Positions 26,519-36,118 of a stretch of 64,000 nt of DNA are shown here, in pieces (position 1 is the first letter of the stretch; each line of letters starts with the position of its first letter). The notes below the pieces were generated by a model that made no database searches, was not told the DNA's origin, and worked only from the letters and a program-made list of their open reading frames with translations. The stretch is from the NCBI RefSeq assembly GCF_003641185.1, contig NZ_CP032757.1, positions 3,558,108 to 3,622,107 on the forward strand, written 5' to 3'. Position numbers and translations under genes: made by a program. This DNA comes from Lactiplantibacillus pentosus (lineage in GTDB: Bacteria; Bacillota; Bacilli; Lactobacillales; Lactobacillaceae).

Positions 26519-27757
26519 TTAGCCGTTCGCCGCTTCTTCTTTAGCAATCTGCCCATCGTAAACTTTGAAGAATGGGAACCAAATAACCCAAGAAACGATA
26601 AAAATAAGAACGACTAGGATGATCGCTCCCACGGACGGGCTAACTAACCACGTTGAGACTGGAAATGGAATGTACCAGAGCTGCATCAACGCTTTAGGTA
26701 TCGTCGCTAATCCGGCCTTCAATCCGATCCAAGTCATGATTGGAATGACGATTCCATTAATCCATAGCGGGATCATCAAGTATGGATTCCACACAATAAT
26801 CCCGAAAACGACGGGTTCATTAATATTGAACAGTGATGGGACAACGCTGGCCTTACTCAGTGCTTTTAGTCGTTGCGACTTTGCTAAAAACAGCATCATT
26901 AACACGAGCGGCATTGTACAGCCAATACCACCGATCCAAGTCCAGCCGCTATAAATTACTTCACTTGTGAAAACATGCGTTGCAGATTTACCGGCAGCAA
27001 TCGCAGCTGTATTAGCAGCAATACCACCAAGCATCAATGGTTGCATAATCGGCGCAAGCACCCACCCCGAGATCCCCATGGAATAAATAAAACAATAGAT
27101 AAATAGAATTAACGTAAAACCATAAATCGTCTCAACGCCATTTGCTAGTGGTGAGAATACTGCTTGGATCATGTGATACATGTTGAAGTGACAAACATCA
27201 ACTAAGATCCAGCCAATCGCAATAATCACGCCGATCGGTAACATCGAATCAAACCACGCCGTTACAAAATCCGGTATGACGCTATCTTCACCGAAAAATG
27301 AAAAGCGCCCAAACACTTCTAAAACAACACTGACAAAGATTGCGACACTAATCGCGACAAACATCCCTCCAGCACCAAATTCGCTGAATTGAAAGGAAAT
27401 TACCGTGCCTGATGGGGTAAACGTCGGATTTAGTAACATCATAAATAGTGCCACTGACGTCAAACCAGCAATCATCCGTTGCTTGTTCAACTTTTTGTCG
27501 GTGAGATAGTTAAACGGCACCAAAAATGCAATAAAGATTGATAATAATCCGAATGTAAAATTGCTAATCGGCGTAAAATTCGGCCACCATTTCCAAAAAT
27601 TGCCTGGAATATTAAGTAAACTAACGATCGAACCCACTAAAATAAAGGGTAAAACCTCTAGAACTGACTTCTTCAATGTGACAATCCACTGATTATTCCC
27701 AACAATTTGCGCTTTGGGTGCAAATTTATTATTGAGAAAATCCATAAACTTATTCAT
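26519..27757 (-). CDS. PTS lactose/cellobiose-family EIIC
   Basis: A 412-aa membrane permease of the CelB type with about ten helices (MDFLNNKFAPKAQIVGNNQW, FNINEPVVFGIIVWNPYLMIP). The NEPVVFG motif is the conserved substrate-site loop. It sits between the EIIB and EIIA genes. Beta-glucosides, chitobiose or related disaccharides are the usual substrates. Confidence 0.92.
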   Translation of the reverse strand: MNKFMDFLNNKFAPKAQIVGNNQWIVTLKKSVLEVLPFILVGSIVSLLNIPGNFWKWWPNFTPISNFTFGLLSIFIAFLVPFNYLTDKKLNKQRMIAGLTSVALFMMLLNPTFTPSGTVISFQFSEFGAGGMFVAISVAIFVSVVLEVFGRFSFFGEDSVIPDFVTAWFDSMLPIGVIIAIGWILVDVCHFNMYHMIQAVFSPLANGVETIYGFTLILFIYCFIYSMGISGWVLAPIMQPLMLGGIAANTAAIAAGKSATHVFTSEVIYSGWTWIGGIGCTMPLVLMMLFLAKSQRLKALSKASVVPSLFNINEPVVFGIIVWNPYLMIPLWINGIVIPIMTWIGLKAGLATIPKALMQLWYIPFPVSTWLVSPSVGAIILVVLIFIVSWVIWFPFFKVYDGQIAKEEAANG

Positions 27758-27794
27758 TTAGTACACTCCAATAATCGAATTTCATCAGCACACC

Positions 27795-28103
27795 TTATTG
27801 ACCGAGTTCCGCACGTAAATGTGCAATTGCGCCCTGGCCATCTAGAATGGCATAGTAATCGGGCCGCATTAAAATCACAACGACATTCTCGGGTACCCGT
27901 GATTTAATCGCATTAAACTCCGCCTTCAGATGTGGGCCAACCATTAGCGCATCAATTTCGTCTGCGTAGTCACTAAGCTCTGCTTCACTGCGCGCTTTAA
28001 TCTTGTAATCCAAGCCTTCCTTTTTCACTGCTTTACGCATATTTGCGGCCATAAATCCGGAAGAAGCCCCGGAGCCACAAATTAATAAAATATTTTTCGC
28101 CAT
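27795..28103 (-). CDS. PTS lactose/cellobiose-family EIIB
   Basis: A 102-aa EIIB with the phosphocysteine loop ICGSGASSGFMA. The start MAKNILL at 28103 follows GGGGGT; the longer ORF start has no ribosome site. It is the first gene of the PTS operon. Confidence 0.9.
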   Translation of the reverse strand: MAKNILLICGSGASSGFMAANMRKAVKKEGLDYKIKARSEAELSDYADEIDALMVGPHLKAEFNAIKSRVPENVVVILMRPDYYAILDGQGAIAHLRAELGQ

Positions 28104-28157
28104 AATAATTACCCCCAAATAATTGTTCATTTACTTCTGAAACTAGCCGGTCTAAAT

Positions 28158-28192
28158 AAAAAATCAGTTTGGCAACGTCAAACTGATTTTTT
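28158..28192 (-). terminator. Terminator after the PAP2 gene
   Basis: AAAAAATCAGTTTG / CAAACTGATTTTTT with a 7-base loop lies 28 bases downstream of the PAP2 stop and also before the PTS operon. Confidence 0.8.
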
Positions 28193-28219
28193 GTTTGATG
28201 ATTAAAATCCAGACGAGCG

Positions 28220-29128
28220 TTAAAGTTTTAGCGAATCACTAACTAGTTCTTGATAAAGTGCACGCATGATATAAATGATTGCTGCAGTTAAGAAGAAGGA
28301 GAACGTCACGTCAGACAAGAAGTGCGCTCCAATAACGATTCGGCTGATCCCAACTAAGATACCCCATACCACACCAAAGACCCACAATATTTCACGTGTT
28401 CGTTGCTTAGTTGCGAACCAAGAAAAAATCACACATGAAATTCCCGCCATCGTATGACCTGATGGGAAAGACTTATGACCATTAATGCCATTAGGATGAA
28501 GCCACGATGTAAAATTCGTCTGTGACGCGTTCAATTCATAAGGTCGGAATCGACCCCAGTCATTTTTCAACGTTGCATTGACCTCTTCAGCAAACCATAC
28601 TGTTAGCGATGCAAACACTGCAACTAGTAAGTAACGCGCTAATTGTTGATCACTTTGTTTATGTAACCAATAATATTGAAGAATCGCTGTAAAGATAAGG
28701 TAGACAACCAAGCATATTAGAAATGACATCGCCAGTGAACCCGTCCCAGCCATTCCGTCACTATTAGCTAGACCAATTGGCCGATGTTTATGAACGTTAT
28801 TAATCGCTGAAAATGTATAGCTTAGCACCACGTTTAAAAATTGTTTCATCTGCCACACTGACAGCGAGACACTACCGACGAATAAAAATACGGCAAAAAC
28901 TTTATCTCTCAAATGTCGACAGGCGTAGGCTATCCCGATTTGACCACTCAAAAAGAAGACAATGTGAATTGGAGACTCACCAACCGTTTGAAATACGGTT
29001 CCAAAAATACTGTTGTAATTAATAACTGCATTGCTGATTTGCAAATCAAAAAAGGTCGCAATCACTAATAACACGACACAAACGAGGCTTGAGACAACCA
29101 ACAGCTTATTTCTTGTATCTGTATTCAA
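28220..29128 (-). CDS. PAP2-family membrane phosphatase
   Basis: A 302-aa membrane protein with about six helices and the full PAP2 triad: KNDWGRFRP, SFPSGHTMAG and SRIVIGAHFLSDV. Such enzymes dephosphorylate lipid phosphates, for example undecaprenyl pyrophosphate or phosphatidic acid, on the outer face of the membrane. TTG at 29128 is preferred because AGGTG lies about 6 bases upstream. An ATG at 29167 is in frame but has no ribosome site. Substrate unknown. Confidence 0.85.
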   Translation of the reverse strand: MNTDTRNKLLVVSSLVCVVLLVIATFFDLQISNAVINYNSIFGTVFQTVGESPIHIVFFLSGQIGIAYACRHLRDKVFAVFLFVGSVSLSVWQMKQFLNVVLSYTFSAINNVHKHRPIGLANSDGMAGTGSLAMSFLICLVVYLIFTAILQYYWLHKQSDQQLARYLLVAVFASLTVWFAEEVNATLKNDWGRFRPYELNASQTNFTSWLHPNGINGHKSFPSGHTMAGISCVIFSWFATKQRTREILWVFGVVWGILVGISRIVIGAHFLSDVTFSFFLTAAIIYIMRALYQELVSDSLKL

Positions 29129-29524
29129 AATCACACCTACTTTCTTAACAACATGATAGTTTTGCATTGTATAGTTATCGTAGGATTTTGGTAAATATTT
29201 TGAATCAATTATGTAACGAAGCTGTAAGGCCTCGTATTTTGGCGCCTCGCTGGCTTAGTTTTCAACGATTCAATTCAATTTGATTAGTTCCTGAAGGCCG
29301 GTATATCAATTTTAACGCTAGTATGTTTCACATAAATTAAGTTGTATTCCTTACAAACTTTCTGAAATTAAGTTGTGATATTCAATTTTAAATCCGTCAA
29401 TTTAACCGGCTTTCTTTTCATAATCACTTTTACGGAGGCGATATAAAAAACGACCGAGTAAATGTCTTACCCGATCGCTTAATTGATATTGATTATCACT
29501 ATTTTAATGTGTGTCGAACTGTAA
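29129..29524. other. Intergenic stretch upstream of the PAP2 gene
   Basis: About 400 bases of AT-rich DNA with no credible ORF. The only feature I can support is the rbsU terminator at its left side. Confidence 0.5.
29448..29480 (-). terminator. Terminator of the rbsKDU operon
   Basis: On the minus strand CGATCGGGTAA pairs with TTACTCGGTCG (two G-U pairs) and is followed by TTTTTTATAT, 45 bases after rbsU. Confidence 0.7.
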
Positions 29525-30409
29525 CTAAATCATCACCGTAACCGCAGCCGCCGCAATGATCAGCACTAATCCACCAATTGTAACCCACATTTCTTTGGTG
29601 GTCTTCTTCTGACCAAGGAACCAAATCCCAGTCAGTGTCGCTAAGACAACGGAGGTTTGAGAAAGAATGAAGCCAGTGGCTAACCCGTTCATATCTGGTT
29701 GTGCAGAGATCAAGTAAGTCAATGCAGCAAATGCGAAGAAGAAACCAGAAATGATGTGCGTGTATGAGACGCCTTCGACAAGGGCTAACTTTTCACCGCG
29801 AGAAGCTAAGAACAGTGCGTAAACAACGGAGACAATTACCATCCCAATTGCTTGCGGAACGAACGCTTCTTCACCACCGATACTAGTTGCTTGGGGTGCA
29901 GCTGAGTAGGCCCAGTAGCCGATTTCACCGACTGCCAACCAGATAACGGCTTGACGTAATGTCCGGGAATTACCAGCATCCTTATGTTCGGACCACACGG
30001 TTAAGTAAGCCCCGATAATGATTCCGACTAATGCTAAGCCACCAAGGACTTTATCCATCGAGCCTGGCCAGTCGCCAAGTGCAAAGACGCCCCAGAGTGA
30101 GGCTCCTAATAGTTGAAAGGCCGTGGTAATCGGCATTGCTCGTGAAGAGCCAACCATCGTGAAGACTTTGAACGTCACGATTTGGGCACTGGCCCAGCCA
30201 ATCCCTGACAAAATCGAGAACCAGAGATTCATGCCACTTGGAAAGGCAATCCCTTGAGACCATGCATAGATCAGCGCGAAGATCAGCGTCCCAACAGTCG
30301 AACCTAAAATCTGGTTAACAGGCCGGCCACCGATCTTGGAAGCAATCGTGGGGTACAGCCCCCAACCAAGCAACGGTCCTAAGCCAATTAGTAAAGCGGT
30401 AGTATTCAT
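29525..30409 (-). CDS. rbsU: Ribose uptake protein RbsU
   Basis: A 294-aa ten-helix transporter of the glucose/ribose porter (GRP/DMT) family, with an N-terminal GLGPLLGWGLYPTIASKIGG motif. RbsU replaces the ABC ribose importer in lactobacilli and takes up free ribose. It is the last gene of rbsK-rbsD-rbsU with a GAGGGATTGG ribosome site. Assignment rests on family and operon partners. Confidence 0.9.
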   Translation of the reverse strand: MNTTALLIGLGPLLGWGLYPTIASKIGGRPVNQILGSTVGTLIFALIYAWSQGIAFPSGMNLWFSILSGIGWASAQIVTFKVFTMVGSSRAMPITTAFQLLGASLWGVFALGDWPGSMDKVLGGLALVGIIIGAYLTVWSEHKDAGNSRTLRQAVIWLAVGEIGYWAYSAAPQATSIGGEEAFVPQAIGMVIVSVVYALFLASRGEKLALVEGVSYTHIISGFFFAFAALTYLISAQPDMNGLATGFILSQTSVVLATLTGIWFLGQKKTTKEMWVTIGGLVLIIAAAAVTVMI

Positions 30410-30438
30410 TCCAATCCCTCCATTAATCGCCAGCTACC

Positions 30439-30834
30439 CTAAAAAGTAACGCCACTTTCCAATAAGATGTTTGAATATGGTGTCATTTCACCAGTCCGTA
30501 CGAATGCCTTGCAGTCCGCTAAGTCCTTCTTCATTTCTTCATGAGGAATAAAGGTGATTGGCGTGTCTGGCAAGCGCTTCTTGATTGCCGTCAACATCTT
30601 AGGATTTTGAACTTTGATTTCTTCTGCCAAGAAGATTCGTTGAACTTCTAGTTCTTCCAAGACATTATTCAATACTTGCATGAAGCTTGGAATACCGTTA
30701 TCAACGGCCAAATCAATCTTTTCAGTCGTGCTTGGTACTGGCATCCCAGCATCACCAATGCTTAACTTATCAAAATGACCCATGGTTGCGATAACTCGTG
30801 ACAAATCTGAATTAATAACTTTAGTCTTTTTCAT
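30439..30834 (-). CDS. rbsD: D-ribose pyranase RbsD
   Basis: 131 aa, full length for the family. It interconverts pyranose and furanose forms of ribose so that RbsK can act. Active-site His is in [17 protein letters not shown]. The gene lies 2 bases after the rbsK stop. Confidence 0.95.
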   Translation of the reverse strand: MKKTKVINSDLSRVIATMGHFDKLSIGDAGMPVPSTTEKIDLAVDNGIPSFMQVLNNVLEELEVQRIFLAEEIKVQNPKMLTAIKKRLPDTPITFIPHEEMKKDLADCKAFVRTGEMTPYSNILLESGVTF

Positions 30835-30836
30835 AA

Positions 30837-31757
30837 TTATTTACCCTCCGCGGCTGTAATTTCGTTTTTATAAGGAATCGATGGTTGTGCGCCAAACCGT
30901 TGTACGGCAATCGATGAGGCCCGGTTACCATAACGAATGGCATCTTCTAGATTACTGAAATCTTTGTCTAATACACTACTCATCGCACCAATGAAGGTGT
31001 CACCAGCTGAGGTCGTATCAACGGCTTCAACCTTGAACGCTGGAATAACGCCGTGCCGGCCGTTGATATCATAGAAAGCACCCTTACTACCGATTGTAAT
31101 AATGACTGCCGAAATGCCTAATTCATGCAAAGCAGCTGAGGCCTTCATCATGCTGGCTTCATCCGTAATCGCAATACCAGTCAACGTTTCAGTTTCAGTC
31201 TCATTCGGAACAATCATATCCGTAACTGCCAGCAATTCAGCGGGTACTTTTTCCATCGCTGGTGCGGGGTTCAAAATTGTTTTGACACCGGCCGCCTGCG
31301 CAATCTTGAACGCTTCAACCGTGCTGTCTACAGCGCTTTCAAATTGAGCAACAACAAAATCACTTGCTTCAATGATATCCCGGTGAGCCGCAACGTCATC
31401 TGGTGTGAACGCCATGTTAGCACCGCCGTGAATCATGATCTGATTTTCACCAGCGTCATCGACCGTCACGTACGCTTGCCCAGTAGACTGCTTCGTCATC
31501 TTGGTGATCCCTGCTAAGTTGATTTTTTCTTGGGTCAGTAAGTCCAGCATGGTTTTACCGGCATCATCATCACCAACTGCGCCAATAAAGTGAGTTTTCG
31601 CACCAGAACGTTGGGCTGCGACAGCTTGGTTCGCACCCTTACCACCACCAGCAGAAAAGATTTCTTTCGTGTGAATCGTTTCGCCAGGTTTTGGCATATT
31701 TTTAACCCGAATCGTCCGGTCTAAGTTGATACTCCCAATAACGGTTACCGTATTCAT
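30837..31757 (-). CDS. rbsK: Ribokinase RbsK
   Basis: A 306-aa PfkB-family kinase making ribose 5-phosphate. Signatures are the N-terminal [14 protein letters not shown] and the C-terminal [12 protein letters not shown] with the catalytic Asp. It is the first gene of the structural operon, behind two RbsR operator copies. Confidence 0.96.
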   Translation of the reverse strand: MNTVTVIGSINLDRTIRVKNMPKPGETIHTKEIFSAGGGKGANQAVAAQRSGAKTHFIGAVGDDDAGKTMLDLLTQEKINLAGITKMTKQSTGQAYVTVDDAGENQIMIHGGANMAFTPDDVAAHRDIIEASDFVVAQFESAVDSTVEAFKIAQAAGVKTILNPAPAMEKVPAELLAVTDMIVPNETETETLTGIAITDEASMMKASAALHELGISAVIITIGSKGAFYDINGRHGVIPAFKVEAVDTTSAGDTFIGAMSSVLDKDFSNLEDAIRYGNRASSIAVQRFGAQPSIPYKNEITAAEGK

Positions 31758-31802
31758 AATGGTCCCTCCAAATAGTTGAATTCGTCTGAATTAGTTTTTA
31801 TT

Positions 31803-31827
31803 AAAACGTTTTATGAAAACGTTTTAA
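31803..31827 (-). promoter_or_regulatory. Twin RbsR operators overlapping a cre-like site
   Basis: The 10-bp palindrome AAAACGTTTT occurs at 31803-31812 and 31816-31825, 13 bases centre to centre. TGAAAACGTTTTAA (31814-31827) matches the cre consensus at 13 of 14 positions. RbsR and CcpA would compete for the right-hand copy. Confidence 0.7.
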
Positions 31828-31860
31828 TTAGCTCATAAAAAATATAACACATTTGAATTG

Positions 31861-32859
31861 TTAATTCAAATGTGTCGTTGAATTTCTGACAATCAATTTA
31901 ACTGGTAAGTGGTGCTCTTCCCATGGCTGACGCGGGTTAGAGATCCGTTCAAGCAATTGGTTCGCAGTCGTTTGCCCCAGCTCAAAAATCGGTTGGGCAA
32001 TCGTCGTAAGCTGCGGTGCGACATATTGACACATCTCGACGTCATCATAGCCGATCACGCTGTAATCTTCAGGAATTCTTTTACCATGTTCGGCCATCCC
32101 TAAGTACACGCCAAAGGCAATTTCATCGTTGACGGCAAAGATCGCCGTTGCGGGCGTCGTAAAAATTTCTGGCACAACTTGGCGACCACCTGCTTTAGAG
32201 AGTGGCGTCGCAATGACGTGAACAGCCTCCCGCGGATACACACTATAGAATCCACTGAGCCGCTTTTGAACATTGGCAGACGGCTTTGCCGGAATAAGGA
32301 CGGCAACTTGCTGGTGGCCTAGGTCTTTCAAGTGTTGGGCTGCTTGGCGGCCGCCATCATAATCATCCGTCAGCACAGAATCACTAAAGCCTTCCGCCCG
32401 TTTTTGATCCAGCACAATGAATGGATGGCCCTTTTGCCGCAGAATATCATTAATGGCATCGTTAGAGACCGCTGAACTCGCGATGATGAAGCCGTCTACC
32501 CCTCGCCGACTCAATTCATCCAGATAGGCCCGTTCCTTATCCTCATCCAGATCAGCATTACAGAGCATCGTAATGAAATTGTGTTGGTAGAGGACGTTTT
32601 CGATCCCCCGAATTAGCTCACCGAAGAACGGATTTCTAATATCGGGCACGAGTACCCCAATCGTCTTACTCGTCTTATTAATCATCCGCTGAGCAAAATA
32701 ATCGGGTTCATAATTTAATTCATCTCGGGCTGCCTCCACCTTCGCAACCGTCGTCGCACTAAACTTATCCCCATGGCCATTCAATATTTGCGAGACCGTT
32801 GCAATCGACCGTTCTGCAAGGCGCGCAACATCTTTGATGGTGACTGGTTTGTTTTTCAT
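31861..32859 (-). CDS. rbsR: LacI-family ribose repressor RbsR
   Basis: A 332-aa LacI regulator. The helix-turn-helix is VTIKDVARLAERSIATVSQI; the ribose-binding-like core contains PDIRNPFFGELIRGIENVLY and VIGYDDVEMCQYVAPQLTTI. It lies directly upstream of rbsK in the same direction, with the twin palindromes between them. Auto- and operon control are inferred from position. Confidence 0.9.
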   Translation of the reverse strand: MKNKPVTIKDVARLAERSIATVSQILNGHGDKFSATTVAKVEAARDELNYEPDYFAQRMINKTSKTIGVLVPDIRNPFFGELIRGIENVLYQHNFITMLCNADLDEDKERAYLDELSRRGVDGFIIASSAVSNDAINDILRQKGHPFIVLDQKRAEGFSDSVLTDDYDGGRQAAQHLKDLGHQQVAVLIPAKPSANVQKRLSGFYSVYPREAVHVIATPLSKAGGRQVVPEIFTTPATAIFAVNDEIAFGVYLGMAEHGKRIPEDYSVIGYDDVEMCQYVAPQLTTIAQPIFELGQTTANQLLERISNPRQPWEEHHLPVKLIVRNSTTHLN

Positions 32860-33000
32860 TTGAGCACCTCCAGTAATACTTTCAATGGATATTGTATCCT
32901 AGATTTTGAAAAACACCTAGTCTAATATGGGCGAGGAGTTGATAATAAATAAAAATCGTTATAGACGCTGTGTAGCTACCAGGACTCAAAAGACACGTAA

Positions 33001-33056
33001 AAAATCGCATTGTCGTATAGAAGAATCCAAAAAAGTCTATACATCAATGCGATTTT
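33001..33056 (-). terminator. Terminator after xylB
   Basis: A long hairpin with outer AAAATCGCATTG / CAATGCGATTTT and inner GTATAGA / TCTATAC helices, just after the xylB stop. Confidence 0.75.
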
Positions 33057-33072
33057 ACCTCGTTACCTTTAA

Positions 33073-34578
33073 TTAGTGTTGTTTCCTTTGTTCCAATAGT
33101 CCAGCAGTGATTGGCTGCGTTTGAACGTATATTTGTTGATATAACCGATACATTTCCTGATATTGTGCAACATGCGCGGTAACCGGATAATATGCCTTAC
33201 CGTAATGAACAAACGTCTGCGCACAATCAGCTAGCGTTTTGAACCAGCCCAAACCAGTCGCTGCAATCATTGCTGCGCCCATTCCAGGGCCTTGCTCATT
33301 TTTCAGACTGACCACTTTACAATTAAAAATATCAGCTTGAATTTGTAACCACAACGCGCTCTTAGCACCGCCACCAATTGAAACAATTGTCTTAAACTCA
33401 GCACCATTATGCTGATATAGCTTGATCAAATCTTCGAATGAAAAGATAATTCCCTCTAAGACCGCCCGTACAAAATCAGCGCGTTGGTGACTACCATCCA
33501 CACCAATGAAACTTCCGCGAATGGTTGCATCCGCATATGGCGCTCGCTCACCAACAATATACGGGGCAAATAACAAGCCGTTGGCACCAATGGTAGATTG
33601 CTCAGCACTAGCAACAACTGTTCCGAAATCCTCATCGGGTGCAAAGGTTTGTTTGAACCAATTCAACGAGTATCCGGCCGCCAATGTGACCCCCATTGAA
33701 TAATATTTCCCGGGAAATGCATGCCGTTCATATTGCAAAACGCCACGATAATCCGTCTGTGCATTGTCTTCATACTTTAAAACTACTCCTGAGGTCCCAA
33801 TGCTAACTAATGCTTTGTCTGAAGATAAAATGCCCGCCCCAACGGCTCCTGCCGCATTATCAGCCGCTCCACCAAACACTTTAGTATTGACGGATAATCC
33901 CGATAATTGAGCATAGGTTTGATTAATATGACCCACATAAGTAGTCGATTCAATTAATGGCGGACACAGTGTCAACGGAATATCTAGCTGATTGCACAAA
34001 GTCTCACTCCACTGACTGGTTGTAATATCCAACAATACTGTTCCAGTCGCATCAGACCTGTCCATCGCCAGCTTTCCTGTCATTCGATAACGCAAATAGT
34101 CTTTGGGTAACAAGAATGTCCGTGCCCGCTTCCAAATGTTAGGTTCGTTTTCTTTAACCCACAACAATTTCGGTAACGTGAATCCCTCCAGCGGTCGGTT
34201 ACCCGTTATCTTAATAAAGTCATCGCCAAATTGTGATTCTAATTTTCGACATTGAGGTGTCGTTCTAGTATCATTCCACAAAATTGCAGGTCGCAACACG
34301 TTGGCCGCGTCATCTAATAAGACTAAGCCATGCATTTGTCCAGAGTAACTTAATCCTTCAATCTGATCTGCGGTGACCTCAGACTGCTGCAACAATTCAC
34401 GAATTGCTTGCGTTGTTTGGGTCACCCAGTCTTCTGGATCCTGCTCACTATAGCCAGGATGAGGCTGTTGTAATGCATATTTAGCACTAGCTTGGGCCAC
34501 GACATTCCCTTGCTTATCAATTGCCGAGACCTTAACCGCACTCGTCCCTAAATCAATTCCTAATACAACTGCTGACAT
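33073..34578 (-). CDS. xylB: Xylulokinase XylB
   Basis: A 501-aa FGGY kinase phosphorylating D-xylulose. The N-terminal phosphate loop is [26 protein letters not shown] is the xylulokinase-type substrate motif. It is downstream of xylA. The coding sequence holds a perfect 14-bp Noc-box palindrome at 33705-33718. Confidence 0.96.
   Translation of the reverse strand: MSAVVLGIDLGTSAVKVSAIDKQGNVVAQASAKYALQQPHPGYSEQDPEDWVTQTTQAIRELLQQSEVTADQIEGLSYSGQMHGLVLLDDAANVLRPAILWNDTRTTPQCRKLESQFGDDFIKITGNRPLEGFTLPKLLWVKENEPNIWKRARTFLLPKDYLRYRMTGKLAMDRSDATGTVLLDITTSQWSETLCNQLDIPLTLCPPLIESTTYVGHINQTYAQLSGLSVNTKVFGGAADNAAGAVGAGILSSDKALVSIGTSGVVLKYEDNAQTDYRGVLQYERHAFPGKYYSMGVTLAAGYSLNWFKQTFAPDEDFGTVVASAEQSTIGANGLLFAPYIVGERAPYADATIRGSFIGVDGSHQRADFVRAVLEGIIFSFEDLIKLYQHNGAEFKTIVSIGGGAKSALWLQIQADIFNCKVVSLKNEQGPGMGAAMIAATGLGWFKTLADCAQTFVHYGKAYYPVTAHVAQYQEMYRLYQQIYVQTQPITAGLLEQRKQH
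33705..33718. promoter_or_regulatory. Exact Noc-binding-site palindrome (NBS) inside xylB
   Basis: ATTTCCCGGGAAAT is identical to the Bacillus subtilis Noc consensus. Noc binding sites are scattered around the origin half of the chromosome, including within genes, and anchor the nucleoid-occlusion complex. Confidence 0.65.
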
Positions 34579-34644
34579 TTTGCATCCTCCTCACATATAT
34601 AAAAACACGCCGAAGTTCAAGCCTCAAGCGCGTTTTTACATCTC

Positions 34645-35994
34645 TTATTTACTTAACGTCTCGATAATATAATGATTAATTGTATCCTTAACCTCTTCTA
34701 GATGATCTGAAGAAGTGGCTGCAATCAACTCTGATTGAGGCTTATCAATGGCATATGATTCTAGTGATTTGAAGTCAGCCGTTCCAGCTTCGATTTCGGC
34801 ACCAACACCACTTTGATAAGAGCTATAACGGTCTGCAACCAATTTTTCTAAGAAACCGTCTTGCTTCATCTTAAGTGCGACCCGCAATCCAGCGGCAAAG
34901 GTGTCCATCCCAACAATGTGCCCATAGAACAAATCATTAGCCGCAAATGAACTCCGGCGTGGCTTAGCATCAAAATTCAAACCACCCCGTGGCCCAATGC
35001 TGCCATTTTCAACAACTTCATACATTGCTGCAGTTGCTTCATACAGGTCTGAAGGGAATTCATCAATATCCCAACCGATTAACTTATCACCTTGGTTAGC
35101 ATCCAATGAACCCAGTAAGTTGGCTTCACGGGCTACTCGAATTTCATGTTGATAAGTATGTCCTGCTAAGTTGGCATGGTTGCCTTCCAGATTAAGCTTG
35201 AAGTCTTTATCTAAATCATACTCTTTCATGAACGCAATTGTCGTTGCTGCATCAAAGTCATATTGATGTGTCGATGGTTCCTTAGGTTTCGGTTCCAGCA
35301 ACATTTGTGCATCAAATCCAATTTCGTTGGCATAATCTTTAGCCATGTGGAAGAATTTGGCGGCATGCTCTTGTTCTAGCTTCATATTGGTGTTCCATAG
35401 AGATTCATAACCTTCACGGCCACCCCAGAAGACATAGTTTTCAGCACCGACACGTTTCCCAATTTCCAGGCTGTGCTTTAACTGTGCAGCCGCATACGCA
35501 AAGACATCTGCATCTGGTGACGTTGCAGCACCTGCCACAAATCGTGGATTCGTAAACATATTAGACGTGTTCCATAGTACCTTCATTCCAGTTTGCTTCT
35601 GATAATCGACAATTTTATCAATAACCTTGTCCAAGTTACGATTAGTCTCCCGCAGCGTGTCACCTTCAGGAGCTAAATCACGATCATGGAAACAGAGATA
35701 ATCAACACCTAATTTGTGGTAGAATTCGAACGCTGCATCTACCTTTGCTAGGGCCAAGTCCATCGGATCCGTAATATGATCATAAGGCCGTTGTGCGGTT
35801 CCATCACCAAATGGATCTACTAGCCGTTGATCAAATGTGTGCCAATAAGCAACTGAGAATCGTAACCAGTCACGCATCTTTTTGCCACCAATAACTTCAT
35901 CAGGATTGTAATATTGGAACCCTAGTCCTGATTTTTTATCTTGATGACCAATATACTTAATTTGATCGACGCCTTGCCAATATTCGTTTGTCAT
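34645..35994 (-). CDS. xylA: Xylose isomerase XylA
   Basis: A 449-aa class II xylose isomerase. Motifs include [20 protein letters not shown] and [17 protein letters not shown], with metal-binding acidic residues, and [20 protein letters not shown] 35994 follows GGAGG by 8 bases. A XylR box and cre site lie upstream. Confidence 0.96.
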   Translation of the reverse strand: MTNEYWQGVDQIKYIGHQDKKSGLGFQYYNPDEVIGGKKMRDWLRFSVAYWHTFDQRLVDPFGDGTAQRPYDHITDPMDLALAKVDAAFEFYHKLGVDYLCFHDRDLAPEGDTLRETNRNLDKVIDKIVDYQKQTGMKVLWNTSNMFTNPRFVAGAATSPDADVFAYAAAQLKHSLEIGKRVGAENYVFWGGREGYESLWNTNMKLEQEHAAKFFHMAKDYANEIGFDAQMLLEPKPKEPSTHQYDFDAATTIAFMKEYDLDKDFKLNLEGNHANLAGHTYQHEIRVAREANLLGSLDANQGDKLIGWDIDEFPSDLYEATAAMYEVVENGSIGPRGGLNFDAKPRRSSFAANDLFYGHIVGMDTFAAGLRVALKMKQDGFLEKLVADRYSSYQSGVGAEIEAGTADFKSLESYAIDKPQSELIAATSSDHLEEVKDTINHYIIETLSK

Positions 35995-36010
35995 AATTCT
36001 TGCCTCCAAG

Positions 36011-36035
36011 TTAGTTTGTTTCGGCAACCAACCTA
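36011..36035 (-). promoter_or_regulatory. XylR operator in front of xylA
   Basis: The half sites TTAGTTTGTT and AACCAACCTA are spaced as in the 25-bp Bacillus xyl operator. 21 of 25 positions agree with that operator. Confidence 0.75.
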
Positions 36036-36066
36036 CAAGTAAGATTATAGCGCATTGACTTATTTT

Positions 36067-36080
36067 TGTAAACGCTTTCT
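36067..36080. promoter_or_regulatory. cre site in front of xylA
   Basis: TGTAAACGCTTTCT matches the cre consensus at 13 of 14 positions, between xylR and xylA. Confidence 0.7.
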
Positions 36081-36093
36081 AAAGCAAAAAAAT

Positions 36094-36118
36094 AAAAGAA
36101 GCGGCTAATCCGCTTCTT
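36094..36118 (-). terminator. Terminator overlapping the xylR stop region
   Basis: On the minus strand AAAGAAGCGG / CCGCTTCTTT is followed by a T-rich run. It separates xylR from xylAB transcription and begins inside the xylR 3' end. Confidence 0.7.
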
